Shown here: positions 25,601 to 36,977 of the stretch, in pieces
How positions within the stretch are numbered: position 1 is the stretch's first letter
Layout: every line of letters starts with the position of its first letter
DNA from: Tigriopus japonicus
Taxonomy: Eukaryota; Arthropoda; Copepoda; Harpacticoida; Harpacticidae
Direction: 5' to 3'
DNA: 64,000 nucleotides
Assembly: GCA_010645155.1 (NCBI GenBank)
Contig: JAAGOF010000323.1
Coordinates: 20,630 to 84,629, forward strand
Notes under the pieces: generated by a model
The model's input: the letters and a program-made list of their open reading frames with translations, nothing else
The model's database searches: none
Told to the model about the DNA's origin: nothing
Position numbers and translations under genes: made by a program

Positions 25601-28600
25601 AATCCTCCATATCAAGTTTGCAATCACCAAATGATCAATATTGTGATGGCCTTCCACTTTAGGCAAAGTATTTCATGCCAACAAATATTTGCATGAGGTA
25701 AAGTGCACTAATGACCGAGTGAAGAACATAGAACAAAGAATTTTGAAGAATCCAAGTTATTGAAGCCTGGAAAATGTGATCATTGATCAGTTCTTTTGCT
25801 GATTGTGTGCTTTAAAAATGACAAAATCACAGGCCTGTGGACAAAATGTCATTTATACACTATTGAGAGCACGAGCATCAAACTCATCTAGTGTGCCATG
25901 TGTGTAAACAATTTCCATGCATAAAACATCTTCACAGTGCACTCAGTATCTAACACATCATTGATAATCATCTGAAAGGTTGTCCTAAAAGTTCTGTAAC
26001 AAAACTCTGAGAATATGAGTCATGTTGTTCAGTTGTGATTTTGAGTTCATTGCTCAACATTTTCCATTCCAAGTCTTGTTTCTTGCCCACCATGACTTTC
26101 CTATCTCCTTTTTTTGCCTTGTATTGTTTGCCATTGTGAATCCATTTCTGATGATAAATAAATTGCCTTACTTTACAGTTGTTCAGTTTTTGCAATTTTA
26201 ACTCAGAAAGGCTTTCATTAAAATTATCAAAACAGCAACTATGCAAATTAATGCACTTGAAGCACCACACACAAGGGACATTTTGCTCCCCTTTATCATT
26301 GTTATCATAGCAGATTGAAGCCTATATTTCTCAACTTTTCTTGATTGCAATAAACAAAGCCTTCTAAATCAAGAAATTGTCTATGATGTGCAAAATCGAA
26401 ATTAAGCTTTGCTCCATATCAAGGACACATTGGGGCCCGAAAATGTGTTACAAAAGAGACACCCTTCTCATGATTGGATAAGGAGGAAAATGGATTCAAA
26501 CCTTGCCATAACTAAAAAGGCCATTTCTCTCATTTTTCATGGGGGAAGATTTTTATTTATGCATTTCCTTCTTTCCAAGGCTTGTGCGTATGGTGTGGTA
26601 CCACTGAAAATGGAATGCCATTGAAATTAAAAATTTCCTTAAATAACTACCCGTGAGTCATGAACCTAACCTTAAACCTAGAGTAGAGACAGACTTCTTC
26701 TTGATGAGAGCGATAGTATCGATTGGCTTTAAAAGTACACTGTGAGCTTAAAAGTACACTCATAATCAACGCCATCTAGCGTGCTCTAGTTCATTTGCCT
26801 CGCGAATTCCAAATGGATCAATGACAGCTGGTTTTGGGTGATCTAGTCCATAGATTCCTGGAGTTATGGAAAAAACTATGTAGCTTTGTTGTTATTAGTC
26901 TGGGTAAAATTGGCCAAAGGCTATAAGAGCATTTAACAAATACAACCTGATTTCTTGACAGCCTAGCAAGGTTAATTTTGGCTGTTTTGGAAACAATTAG
27001 AAGACAGCTAACAAGCTTTCTGACGTGTTCGTCGGAAGGCAGAAATAACGAGTCTTGTAGATTCAACAAAGTACGTTTACTAATTGCCTGGACACGGATG
27101 CAAAAGTCATAATTAGAGGTCGAACAATTAGCACCTCTAAGGGTGAGAAATATTGAACATACACCACGCCCCTTTCCCAAAGTGGCATCAATATCCAAAT
27201 TGAAGAACGGGCTTCAGATTTCTTGGACTTCTTCTCACGGGAGGTTGAATCGGAGGTTAAAAAGCCAAAGGCAAAGCCAATTATCTTCAGGTGGCCTAAA
27301 CAAATTTCTGATCAACATTTTTTTGTGACTCAGGTTTAGAGAGGATGCAAATATCCCCTGAGACATATTTTGCAAGATTTTCTATTGAATTGTTCGAGCT
27401 TCATGAGTATTAAAGTTGAAATGTTATTTGCAAGTTCAGGCCATGAATATTACTTATGAGTAGATCGGCCGAAAATACTTAATTCGGAAGGTCAGGTATA
27501 AAATATTTTAAAAAATGTATTCAAACTATTGAGACGTGTAAAGTACGGGCACAAGTTTTGAGCTGTATAGGCTAATCACTCTGCGCCACAATCGTTGCCA
27601 AAACTACAATGATCAAAGCTCTTCCAGTCTCTCCAAAACTTAGAACGCAAAACATCGTTATCCACAGAAATCAGTTGAAGATTTTGGCTGCTGCGTCTTG
27701 CGTTCAACGCTCAATTTAAGTCAGCATGGTCGAGTCACTGACATGCAAAAGAACCTAAGAATTGCATTATTTTCAATTGGGTGGAGGGGTAGGCAACACC
27801 TCTAAAACTGGAAACACTAAAAGCAGATGGCGTCCTAGTGCCGATTCAGGGAACAGTCCACCTCTCTGGTTTTATTTGAATACTTTTTTTTAAATATTTT
27901 ACTATTCTTTTATCAAATAGTATTTGAATATTTGGCCTTAAGAATTAAATATTTTCGGCCGCTCTACTTATGAGATTGATCGTTTTTGATTCATGTCCAG
28001 ACCAAGCTCTGATATCCCTTTGAGGAATCCAAGCGACAAACGAACGACTACAAACTAATTGGCGGTGTTGATGACTGTACTCTTTATATTACAGAGCACC
28101 ATGCACATCTTGGTATATTTCTAAGGCAAAAAAGCCAGAAGGCCCAATGAAGCAAAAGACAAAGAAGAACAGCAGGAAAAAATCGAGGCCTGAAGATAGA
28201 AGCTAAAATTTGAAGGAGATTGATGAAAAATAGAAGTTGGATATTACAAGACTGAGTGATAAACATAGCAATAAAAACTGAAAACAAATGAATACCAAAG
28301 TACATGGATAATCTATTGAAGCATATTTTAGCCAATCTTTGAGTGAATTGGCAAACTATCTTCTTGAACCGAATGAGAAAGTGGTCGCTATTATCTACTG
28401 TACGAAAAACCCAAGACTGAAAAGTAAAGGATCTATTATAGCACCAATTTCCATAAAAGGCAAAGGATGAAGAGAACGTCATTCACTTTTTTTTCTTTTC
28501 CTCGTTCTTGAGAATTTTTCCTACCTCCACACGAAGTTTTGACGCGGGTTCAACAACGCGTCTTTAAACTTAAATTAAGCCTCAAAGCGTGGACAAGTTA

Positions 28601-31600
28601 CATCTTTGATAAGAAGGTAGGAAACAGCACCGAGTGTGAAACTCTTCGTTCTCCAACTTCAATCATTCATGAGATTGCATGTGAAAATGCTTTGGCCAAG
28701 TGTCAATCAACGGCGTTAGATGTATTCCTGCTTCAGAAATTGGGAATTGGCCTCGTTTACCACGCATTTTCACATCAAAACTGAAAAGGGCGTCTCTCAC
28801 ACCAGGTGGAGCAATTCCTCATAGGAAAGTGGCCAATGTCCGTATTAATCTCTCTTTGCGCTCGAAACACCTCGATTTTAGATGTCTCGGATTTACCAAT
28901 CGCTGCAGACGAAAACCTATTAATAATTATGTCCTTTATCCTTCACCACTCGTACTTTGGCAATCCGTTGGGTGGCCTTAAGTTTCTCATTGTTTCTGTG
29001 GAACTTCGAGTAGTCGTAATTCTAAATGGGTTTGCTTCTACAAAGTTCGATAGTAATGTGACGGCGAAAAATGTTCGAACGCCCGCTTTTTCCAATGGAA
29101 ACTTTGTTGTGAATGGATTGCTTTTCCTCCTCGACGTTCAGCCACCTTCGTCCTAATCTTGTTCAGGGATCATTATTCAACTTTTGAGAGCTGCCAAGTT
29201 CAAATGCAGAACGGATTTTTCTTGTGCCCTAATGTGGACAACGACAATCTAGAACGAAGTGATGCACTTCCGACCATGTCAGAGCTACACTGGACTCGAA
29301 AAAATAAGGCTCAATTTTTTTGACTTGCTATTAGTGAATAGGTCTATATTTCATTAAATGCTCATTTAGTTGACCCGCCACCAAAATCATTGAAGTTTGA
29401 CTTAATGTAACATAGAGATAAAATCTTCTTTGATTCCTCTTGTTGATCTGGCGTGTAAAGAACCTCAAATCGGCTAGAAGAGGTTCTTGTCAGCTATTGA
29501 AAAAAAAAAGGTTTCTATATTTCACACATACTATGGTTGTCATATTGAACTCACCAATGATTTTCACTTTAAATCCAGGTGCTGTGTCCTGAGTGATCTT
29601 GTTGAAACGAAGACTCACTGATCTGCCTGTGGTCACAAAATCCATGGGTTCATCTAAGGCTCCACACAAAGTGGTCTCACTAGATTCCTTTCCTTCAATC
29701 CCCGAGATCGTGAGGGAATCTTGAGCAAAACAACAATATCTTAAGAGTTATCCGATTAAAGGTTAGCAATGGAAAAGGTCACTTACCAGAGCTGCTACAA
29801 TCGGCAGATCGATCTCCAGCCAATTTGAAGTTGGCGGGCTCCAATCGCAATCTAATCACTCCCAAAGGGTGATTGGACTAGGAATGAGATCGTCAATCAA
29901 ATACTCATCTCCCAATGTCACAAAAAGACTCTCAACCTTACCTGGAAAGACCAAAGGCAGGAATATTGACCACTTGGGTAGTTCATCCTCTCTTGGAATC
30001 CCGGACTCTTGAGTTCATGTTCACAATAAGGGCTCAAAGGAACATTGAGGTGTTCAGCCCGATTGGAACCTGAAGATGGACCACAATCCAAAGCTGGAAC
30101 ATCACAACTCTCATCCAATTCCTCGGTGTCAAAGCTACTTGTGTCCAATTGGGCTCGAAGTTCGTCCATTGTCAGCATGGCGGTTGAGGCGTCCATTTCC
30201 AGAACGATCCCTGGAACATTACATTGAAAGATGATAGTGTTTTAGATTTTGAGCCAAATTTAGCCTTACGAGCATTGGACACAGAGAAGAGGAAAGCGAT
30301 CAAGACGATGGATTTCATAGTGAAGGACGGTCCAAAAAGAACTGAGCTTAGATGGTGTGATGTGTTGGACGAGCTAGGATGTGCACTGGTTGGAAGGCAA
30401 TGCGAGATAGGTTTTATAGGAGTTCTGATGATGAAAATCGCGGCTCATCAATCAGATCGCAAGTGAATTTTCCTTTTTGATATGCAATAAATCTGTCATC
30501 CTTTTGAAAACCAGGTACCCCGGATTCCCAAGCTTGATTTTGTGTCAAAGGTCGTGGAGAAAATCTGTTGAAATTAATTAATGAGTTAGTCCATTTCATG
30601 GATTTTCAAGGTAAAACTCGTTTTTGGGGATAAGCCTAAGATTCGCATCATTACTTAACGGCAATAACAAATTTGCAGACGTATCCAACATTGATCTTAA
30701 AAAAGCTTTTAAATTCCCAAAAAATCAACAAAGTAGTATAACTTGATCCATTTTCTATCAACAACTTTGGTTTCACAGAACTCAATTTTATTAGGGATTG
30801 CATTTAGTTTGTGGTCATGAATTGGAAAGAATCCATTCCTGGTGATATTTTCTTGCGAATTGGATTGCACTTTGGCCCAATCGGGTTATGCAGATCCTGC
30901 GTGAATATGAAAGAAAGCCGATCTATTTCAAAAAGGGGTAAATGTCCCATGGGTAATAACACCACCAGTCAGTGATCCTTTCATTGGACTTCGTTGCATA
31001 AAAAGTTATCCCTCTTCTTGGCACCCTGGAGCCAAAGGGGGAATGCTCGATTTGCAAAAAAGTTCGCCATTTCCAGGGTGCTCTTTTTTTAAGGGAATCG
31101 CAAATGTAAGAAAAATGCAAATTTGCTCACTTCTTTATGAGGATCATCAAAGAAGGGGACGAAAAAGGGTGCTGTCTGAGAAACTTCTCCCCCTTTCACT
31201 TTTTATTCAAATCTCAGTAGCTTAATGTTTGGATCGTAGTACTGCTATGATTATCATCATATTGAATGTTGTTTTTCCAGGAGCTTTGGCTTCAACATCG
31301 TTGGCAATGTCGGCCTTTGCTTCGCCATTCGTGATCACCCTGTGCCAAACTCGTTCAACTCGATTGATGGCAGTGGTGGGTGGATTGGTGATGGCTTTGG
31401 GTATTCTCTTCACATCGTTCGCCAAGGAGTTTCATCAACTTCTATTCAGCTATGGCATTGTGATAGGTAATGGGCTTCGAATTTGTTGCTTTCATTGACT
31501 TTGACTTAACGATCTTGGAGTATTGTAAGGCAGCTTGGATTCCTCAAAATGTCTCGAGTTCTTTTAGATTGGACAATTTACTTTCTTTTCGCTTTATTTT

Positions 31601-34600
31601 ATTTGTCCTTTCCTCTTGGAATTTCGGCTTTCAAATAATGGAATTGCAAGTGAAGGACAGTCCTGTGAAATATTTGCGATTGAAATTACTAAACAATAAT
31701 TGCATTTGAATATATAATTGATAAATAAATGTGAAAACTAATAACAAGGGAGTGACAAGAAAATTGAGATTAAAAATCAAGACACTTACAATTACAATCA
31801 AGAGTAAGTTCAATTATCCTTGAATTCTTATATTGAATTACACTACAGTATGTCATGCCATCAAGGTATTCTAATTACAAGCTAAATATATTTTTTTTGG
31901 TTTACGTTATTAACTCTGGAATCAAATATTTCAAACATTTTTCTCATCGTTCAATAATGTTCAATTTGATGATCTATAAAAGCCAAACCATATTTTCAAT
32001 GTGGAAGTAACTACAAAAAAGATAAATGGTTGCCAAATGAGAACAGATCATATTCCCTATAAAACTTAGTTTACTGTAAAATTAAAGGGAATATTTTTTT
32101 CAGGGAATACAATAATAATCTACAGAGATAATCTTAAGGATTGCAACTTTTTTGAGCTTATTTTCGTATTTCTTAGAAATTTTAAGTGGAAATTAAATTA
32201 TTTTTGCGTTTTCTGACCCAAAAAAAAATATTTGGAAATATAAATCTGATCTAAAAAAGGTCGTTAATTTTTTAATGTGAAGGAACAAGAACAAAAAAAA
32301 ATCCAAAAATCTAGAAAAAAATGCCGGCTGAGGAAGCTCCAGGCAAAATAATTTTGACCGGTGGGAAGCTGGTATAGCGCAGTTACTTAACGCGCGACCG
32401 AGCCATGCTCGGGTTCATGGGTTCGATCCCAGGTCTGCCCTTCACATCCCCAAACTTGAGTCTAGTGGATAATCGCCTCGAACGGCGCAACTTGAACCCA
32501 AAATGGGCCCCCTACGCATACATTCAATTGTTTGAAATCTGCGAAATTACGTGTCATTGACCCTGTAAAAATATCCAATGTGTAATGAAAAACGCAATAA
32601 AGATTATTATTATTGTTAAGTGACTAAAGTTGGGAAAAAACGTTTTGGCCACTTAAAGCAAAAAAAAAAAAAAAAACAATTTTTCATCCAATCTCCAAAA
32701 CAACTTTTTTCGCCCATTTTTTCGCTGAAAAAGAATTTTCTGGTCATATTTCTCTCCTTTTTTTGACAGTTTTTCTAACTTTTTCCGTCCTCTACTTATC
32801 ACTTAACAACACTGACATCAAGGCATATTTCTGAGATTTTGAAATTTGTGGCCCTGTGCTGAATTAACGTTTAAAGACATTAGCCAACAACCAAAAAATA
32901 ATTTCATCTACGTTTTTGAATCGGAAACTGCAAAAACAGCTTAAGTCACAAAAAATGATAAAGTTCAATTAAAACAACACGAAATGCTTTAAAATGCAAG
33001 TAAGAACCCAAAACGCAAATCAATGCAAACAAACGCCTAAAATGGCCTTTCAAAGTTATTGGTCGTATTAAGATTAAGTCTTCAATGGATATTCAAGTTT
33101 CTTGAAGAGACTTTCTTGCCCTGTGTCATATTTCTTTCGCTGGTCTGGGAATTCCTGACTTATGTAATTAAATTCCTAGAAATGTAACTAAATGCAATAA
33201 TGAAGACTGGTTCTTTAAGTCTCTCTCTAAAATCACGAGTCCACTTTGCCTTTTTCCTTTTTTTTGTCCATCCTATTTTTCTTAATTTTCCTTGAGCAGT
33301 TTCTTGGCTTTTTCGAAAAGCTACTTCAAGCATTAGAACTGAGTCTGCTATGTACATTGAAGAACAAGAGCAATACAAAGCATCAGATTTGGGTCTTCTT
33401 CTTGATTTGATTGCGTGAAGTGGCCTTTTGGGAATGATTAGGGAAAATTCACCACTGATTGGCCTTGATTGCAGGCCTAGGTGTGGCCATGATTCGAGAT
33501 AGCGGAACCATCATCCTTGGGCACTATTTCCGCAAACGTCGATGTCTAGTGGAGGTCGTCTACTTGTCAAGTCCTGGTTTGGGATTGTCTGCCATGAGTT
33601 GTCTCATTGACCACTTCTCAAGGTACAAATAAGAAACAATGTTTTCAAGGACCAAGGGCATTGCTCATTTGGCGAAGACAACATCTAATTAGCCTCTCTA
33701 CATCCTTGTTCTAGTTTGTACTCGTGGAGGATTGGCCTCCAATTTGTGGCTCTCATTATGACGGCTATCTGTATTCTTGGTCTCTTCTACCGTTCGGCCA
33801 GTCTTTATCACCCCCAACGGAGAGCTATCCTTCATTTGAAGAGCCAAAAACGGCGGATCACCATTCGCAATGGTCATGGGTCTGGAGGGGAAACGCTCCC
33901 TTGGTCTCAGCTAACCTCCCATAAAAGGAGATCTGTCCAAATGATCTTTTTGAGCTATTTTCTTGGCTCTTTTGGCATTTTCTACCCTTTGGTGTACCTG
34001 GTAAGAGAACAATCTGAAAAACCTGATTCATGTAGACAGGAGTTTCTTAACGCCCTCTTTCTTATTTTCCAGAACCAATTACAGCACTCCAAGGATGATC
34101 CACTCCAGAACCCGATGGTCAAATCCGACGCCCTCAACCACCAAATCCTCCTAGGTTTGGGTTTGAGTTTCGGAACCATTCTTAGTGGCTATCTAGGGAT
34201 GCGGCGGACCAAAGATTGTTTCATAGGAATGATTTATCTGGTTCAGGCCAGCCTATGTCTCCTGGGTCTCGTTCTTTACAGTCTCACCTTTGAAAGCAAT
34301 GACCTAGGTCGTGGACTCTTGATCCTAATGTATGGAGCCGTTCCCGGAGCCCTGACCTTTGCTATAAAAACTTATATCCAGGAGCGAGTTAAAACCCGGG
34401 ATTTTGGTCAAACATGGAGCTTGATTCAAGCTGCCGCTACTTTGCCCATTGGATTGGGCATTCCATTACTTTCTTGGGCCAATGAGAGTTCAACCGGTTT
34501 CCTGGGAAATCTCATTGGATCAGGATTGGCTCTTTTGGGGTGCCTCGTTCTCGTGATTGGTCACAACTGCTCAAAGCAACGCCAATCTTATGGCAGTGTG

Positions 34601-35152
34601 ACCATTCGTCATAAGAAGATTCAGGCCAATTTGGATGAAGAATCAGATTCAGGAAGGCCTTCGTCATCTAGGGAGACCCGTTCCGATCAGGATCTTTATG
34701 AGGAAGAGTATGAAGACGACTACGAGTTTGAGGATGAATACGTGATTGAACAGGTTTATGATGAGAAACAACATTATGTGGTTGACGATAATATCACGTC
34801 TTGCAACAAGGTTGAAAATGACCTCATCTTCAGCGAGTTTGAGCAGAATCTCTCCAAGGAATCCGAAGACAAAAGTGTGTCTTCTTCATCGTCGTCGTCT
34901 CAAAACCTTCGTTACAATGGAAAATTTGCCCGACTTTGGACCCTAAGGCGACAGAGCACTGAGGATTTTTCGTTGTCGGATCGCAGCTCCTCCTCTAATG
35001 GCCAAAAAGAGCCTTTTTTGACTAGCAAGGTGGCCAAAGACGTTCCCAAAGAGATACCAACCTTCACAAGCTCGGCCACGAGAGCCACCAAAGGTCATCC
35101 TGTGCAAAAGCAACGCAGTATTACCGTCATTGAAGAGGTATCTACGTCATAA
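9184..35152 (+). CDS. Monocarboxylate-transporter-like protein (SLC16 family, MFS), four exons
   Basis: Exons are 9184-10687, 31281-31466, 33475-33622 and 33715-35152. All junctions are GT-AG and join in frame to 1091 residues. The start is the first ATG after an in-frame TAG at 9169. PEGGWGW at 451-457 is the signature at the start of TM1 in SLC16 transporters; GHYFRKRR in exon 3 corresponds to the second conserved motif between TM4 and TM5, but the usual LAxG that follows is replaced by CLVEVVY. About twelve hydrophobic segments follow in MFS order, with a basic central loop. Unusual features are a 440-residue Ser/Thr-rich N-terminal extension and a long C-terminal tail with an acidic Glu/Asp/Tyr patch. 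The family moves lactate, pyruvate, ketone bodies or other solutes across the plasma membrane; substrate is not deducible. AATAAA at 35354 is a plausible polyadenylation signal. Confidence 0.9.
20151..20220. repeat. Terminus of the foldback/MITE family seen at 2161-2487
   Basis: TAGGTCGGTTGTTGAGGTAGTT is identical to the left end at 2159. After about 25 bases the similarity becomes weak, and no matching right arm was found nearby. It is therefore a solo end or a badly decayed copy. Confidence 0.6.
22105..22690. repeat. Diverged repeat blocks rich in CGGTTT / CCGAAA
   Basis: Three blocks (about 22105-22190, 22340-22435 and 22600-22690) share the layout 'gatgg..cgaaagc/ctttcggccaaa', then repeated cggtttcggttt, then 'accgaaa..gaaa.cagac'. 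Each block is locally self-complementary (ccgaaa against tttcgg), and the first two are direct copies about 240 bases apart. No protein is implied; the frames across it translate the repeat. Confidence 0.6.
25086..25225 (-). repeat. Inverted duplicate, copy 1 (partner at 26507-26652)
   Basis: Read on the minus strand, the sequence from 'cataactaaaa' through 'tggtgtggtaccactgaaa' to 'aataactacccc' matches 26507-26652 read on the plus strand, with scattered changes and small indels. The core of about 45 bases around GGTACCACTGAAA is nearly identical. It overlaps an open frame (24781-25215) whose coding status is doubtful. Confidence 0.7.
26507..26652 (+). repeat. Inverted duplicate, copy 2 (partner at 25086-25225)
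   Basis: See the partner copy. The two lie 1.3 kb apart in opposite orientation within the same intron. In the best conserved frame both read WCGTTE(S/N)GMPLKLKI, but copy 2 meets a stop soon after. This argues for a dispersed repeat or a dead exon rather than an active gene. Confidence 0.7.
29474..30318 (-). CDS. Small secreted single-CUB-domain protein, nested antisense in the SLC16-like intron
   Basis: Coding exons on the minus strand are 30270-30318, 29942-30210, 29787-29877, 29555-29719 and 29474-29493, all with GT-AG junctions and compatible phases, giving 197 residues. Residues 1-16 (MKSIVLIAFLFSVSNA) are a signal peptide, encoded alone on exon 1. Residues 17-75 form an acidic leader with Cys52 and Cys59. 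A CUB domain follows: Cys79, NYPSGQYSCLW with Cys101, Cys133 near DSLTISG, LCG with Cys155, then TTGRSVSLRF and APGFKVKII at the end. The four Cys spacing fits the two CUB disulphides. The protein ends five residues later with no other domain, so it is likely an extracellular binding protein of unknown partner. Exon boundaries fall between, not inside, the motifs. A TATA box lies upstream at 30412-30419. Confidence 0.88.
30412..30419 (-). promoter_or_regulatory. Probable TATA box of the CUB gene
   Basis: CTATAAAA on the minus strand lies 94 bases upstream of the CUB start codon, giving a plausible transcription start near 30385 and a 5' UTR of about 65 bases. Confidence 0.55.
31281..31466 (+). 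CDS. SLC16-like gene, coding exon 2
   Basis: It encodes residues 502-563, covering TM2 and TM3, with the loop CQTRSTRLMAVVGGL between them in the position of the R/G-rich loop of MFS carriers. Both boundaries are phase 1, with acceptor CCAG and donor GTAATG. Confidence 0.85.
32360..32616 (+). repeat. tRNA-derived SINE
   Basis: The 5' part has pol III promoter boxes at tRNA spacing: TGGTATAGCGCAGTTA (A box, about 32370) and GGGTTCGATCCC (B box, about 32419-32430), but does not fold as a complete tRNA. A unique body of about 180 bases follows, ending in AATAAAGATT and an ATT microsatellite (about 32603-32615). It lies in intron 2 of the SLC16-like gene in the sense direction. A SINE needs a partner non-LTR reverse transcriptase; which family served it is not shown here. 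Confidence 0.82.
33475..33622 (+). CDS. SLC16-like gene, coding exon 3
   Basis: It encodes residues 564-613, with TM4, the GHYFRKRR motif and most of TM5. The acceptor is TTGCAG and the donor GTACAA; phase 1 enters and phase 2 leaves, joining a Ser codon to exon 4. No frame of 60 codons exists here, so it could be missed by simple ORF calling. Confidence 0.85.
33715..35152 (+). CDS. SLC16-like gene, coding exon 4 (C-terminal half)
   Basis: It starts after TTCTAG at 33714 and encodes residues 613-1091 and the TAA stop. It includes TM6 (about WRIGLQFVALIMTAI), a basic loop, TM7-TM12, and an intracellular tail with a Ser-rich patch and an acidic run around YEEEYEDDYEFEDEY. There is no transmembrane segment after residue about 900. 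Confidence 0.88.
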
Positions 35153-35353
35153 CTTGTTCAGTGTCAGAAAGAAAATTGATAACAGATAAAAGTGTTTTAT
35201 AAGCTATGCCACTCTGTCATATTCAACAATCCGATGAAAAAAAGAAAATTGGGCCTCTGGCGATGCATTTGATCATCACTCATCAGTCAAATAAGTATGT
35301 CGCGCATTTAGAACAAATGTTAGCTAGCTGTCAATTCCTACGATTCGGACGCG

Positions 35354-35359
35354 AATAAA
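35354..35359 (+). terminator. Probable polyadenylation signal of the SLC16-like gene
   Basis: AATAAA lies 202 bases after the stop codon and before the convergent aldolase gene, whose stop is at 35621. Confidence 0.45.
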
Positions 35360-35620
35360 TGTGTGCAAATGCAAATGGTTGGGCGTTTATGGAATCCATT
35401 TGATAGACGTCTCAATTTTTAACACACAGGAACATTGATGTTCACAATTTCATACACGAACATGGGCTTTCAAACCAATCGCAGTGAGTAGTTACTTTCT
35501 TAATAATTAAAGTTCGAGGACTAGATGAAGAGGAAAAATAGCTCTAGACCTCTAAAGCATGGGCCAAGCTACGAGTTAGGTCAGTGGTGCTAATGCTGAC
35601 TGAAACCCAATATCAATGCC

Positions 35621-36977
35621 TTATTGGGGATTCCAGTCCGAGCCCAAGGAGCCTTCAGCATTCAAGAAATTAAACGATTCGGCGCATCGCTTCATCATGC
35701 CCTCCTCAGCAGCCCTGACCCAAACACGTGGGTCGTAAAACTTCTTATTTGGCTTGTCCTCGCCGTCAGGGTTGCCAACTTGGCCTTGCAAGTAAGCCTT
35801 GTTCTTCTCATAGAAGTCCTTGAGTCCGACCCAGTAGGCCCATTGAGTGTCAGTGTCCACGTTCATCTTGATGACACCGTTGGAGACAGCGGTCTCGATC
35901 TCCTCCTTTGTGGAGCCGGAACCACCGTGCATGACCAAGAAGGTGGGTTTGTCCAAAGGCGAGTTCAGCTGTTCTTTGATGTATTTTTGGTGGCCAGCCA
36001 AAAGTTGGGGGCTCAACACCACATTGCCAGGTTTGTACACTCCATGCACGTTACCGAAGGCCGCAGCAATTGAAAACATGGGGCTGATGGCACTCAAGGC
36101 CTTGTGCACATTCCAAACCTGATCATAATCATCGAGTCAATGAATCGCTTAAAAATTCGATAAATAAAAAAAATATGTATACCTGCTCTGGCTTGGTGTA
36201 GAGTTCGTCAGCCTTGACACCAGTATTGTCCACGCCATCCTCTTCGCCTCCAGTGATACCAATCTCCATTTCCAACCATTGCTTGATGGCAGCCATGCGA
36301 GTAAAGTATTTGACACAAGTGGCAATGTTCTCCTCGTCCTTCTCTTCGGACAAGTCCAACATGTGGCTGGAGAACAAGGGCTCACCATTGGCCTGTAAAG
36401 CCACAAATGTTGGTTGAAGCGGGTCCTATTTTTCTATCATAAGAGGCAAGTATATTACCTTGAAATACTCCTCATCGGCTTCCAACATTCCATCGAACCA
36501 GGGCAAGAGTTTCTTGGCGCAATGATCCGAGTGAAGGACCACTGGCACGCCGTAGTGCTTGGCCATCAATCTGACGTGTTGGGCTCCAGCAATAGCTCCC
36601 AAAATGGCGGCCTTTTGGCCGTCATTCTTGATGCCCTTGCCAGCCATGAAAGCGGCTCCACCATTGGAGAATTGGATGATAACTGGCGAATTGACGTCGC
36701 GGGCAGCCTGTAAGTCAAGTCAAGGGCAAACGAACGTTAATTGAATTTCACTTGGTAATATAATGCCACAAAGATCAATTTGCGTTTTTGTGGTATTACA
36801 ACAAAAACGAGAGTTATGTGTCGAAACATGATTTACCTGTAAAACGGCATTGATGGTGGATGAAGAGGTGCAATTGAAGGCAGGCAAAGCCACCTTATTA
36901 TCCCGGCAGTATTCGAAGAGCTTCAAGAGATTGTCGCCAGTGACGACACCGGGGGGAACAATACCTTGAAGACCCAT
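35621..36977 (-). CDS. Class II (metal-dependent) fructose-bisphosphate aldolase
   Basis: Minus-strand coding exons 36837-36977, 36459-36707, 36183-36392 and 35621-36118 join in phase 0 at GT-AG introns to 365 residues, the full family length. The enzyme cleaves fructose 1,6-bisphosphate to dihydroxyacetone phosphate and glyceraldehyde 3-phosphate in glycolysis and runs in reverse in gluconeogenesis; it is cytosolic. Catalytic and metal-site residues are all present: Asp108-His109 in LHSDHCAKKLLPW, GGEEDGVDN (178-186), His225 in FGNVHGVY, His264 in MHGGSGST, and NVDTDTQWA in the phosphate-binding region. Fungal-type segments (HMLDLSEEKDEENI, MEIGITGGEEDG) stand beside a C-terminus of more bacterial look. 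Animals normally use the unrelated Schiff-base class I aldolase, so acquisition by transfer is possible. Host-type introns and linkage to animal genes argue against contamination. Confidence 0.93.

Larger units (their letters stand above)
10688..31280 (+). other. Intron 1 of the SLC16-like gene (20.6 kb)
   Basis: The donor GTAAGT (10688) and acceptor TTTTTCCAG (ends 31280) join exons that complete a Gly codon and continue the TM1-TM2 region as expected for the family. Between 10.7 and 29.4 kb I found no supported host gene, only AT-rich DNA, diverged repeats (20151, 22105-22690, 25086/26507) and short open frames. The antisense CUB gene sits at 29474-30318, near the 3' end of the intron. Confidence 0.85.

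Noticed and set aside
26818..27198. 126-codon minus-strand frame
   Set aside because: No domain, no repeat structure, no signal peptide or splice partner.
28084..28482. 132-codon minus-strand frame with hydrophobic C-terminus
   Set aside because: It lies downstream of the CUB gene on the same strand, but the CUB frame ends at 29474. The hydrophobic residues reflect a T-rich strand.
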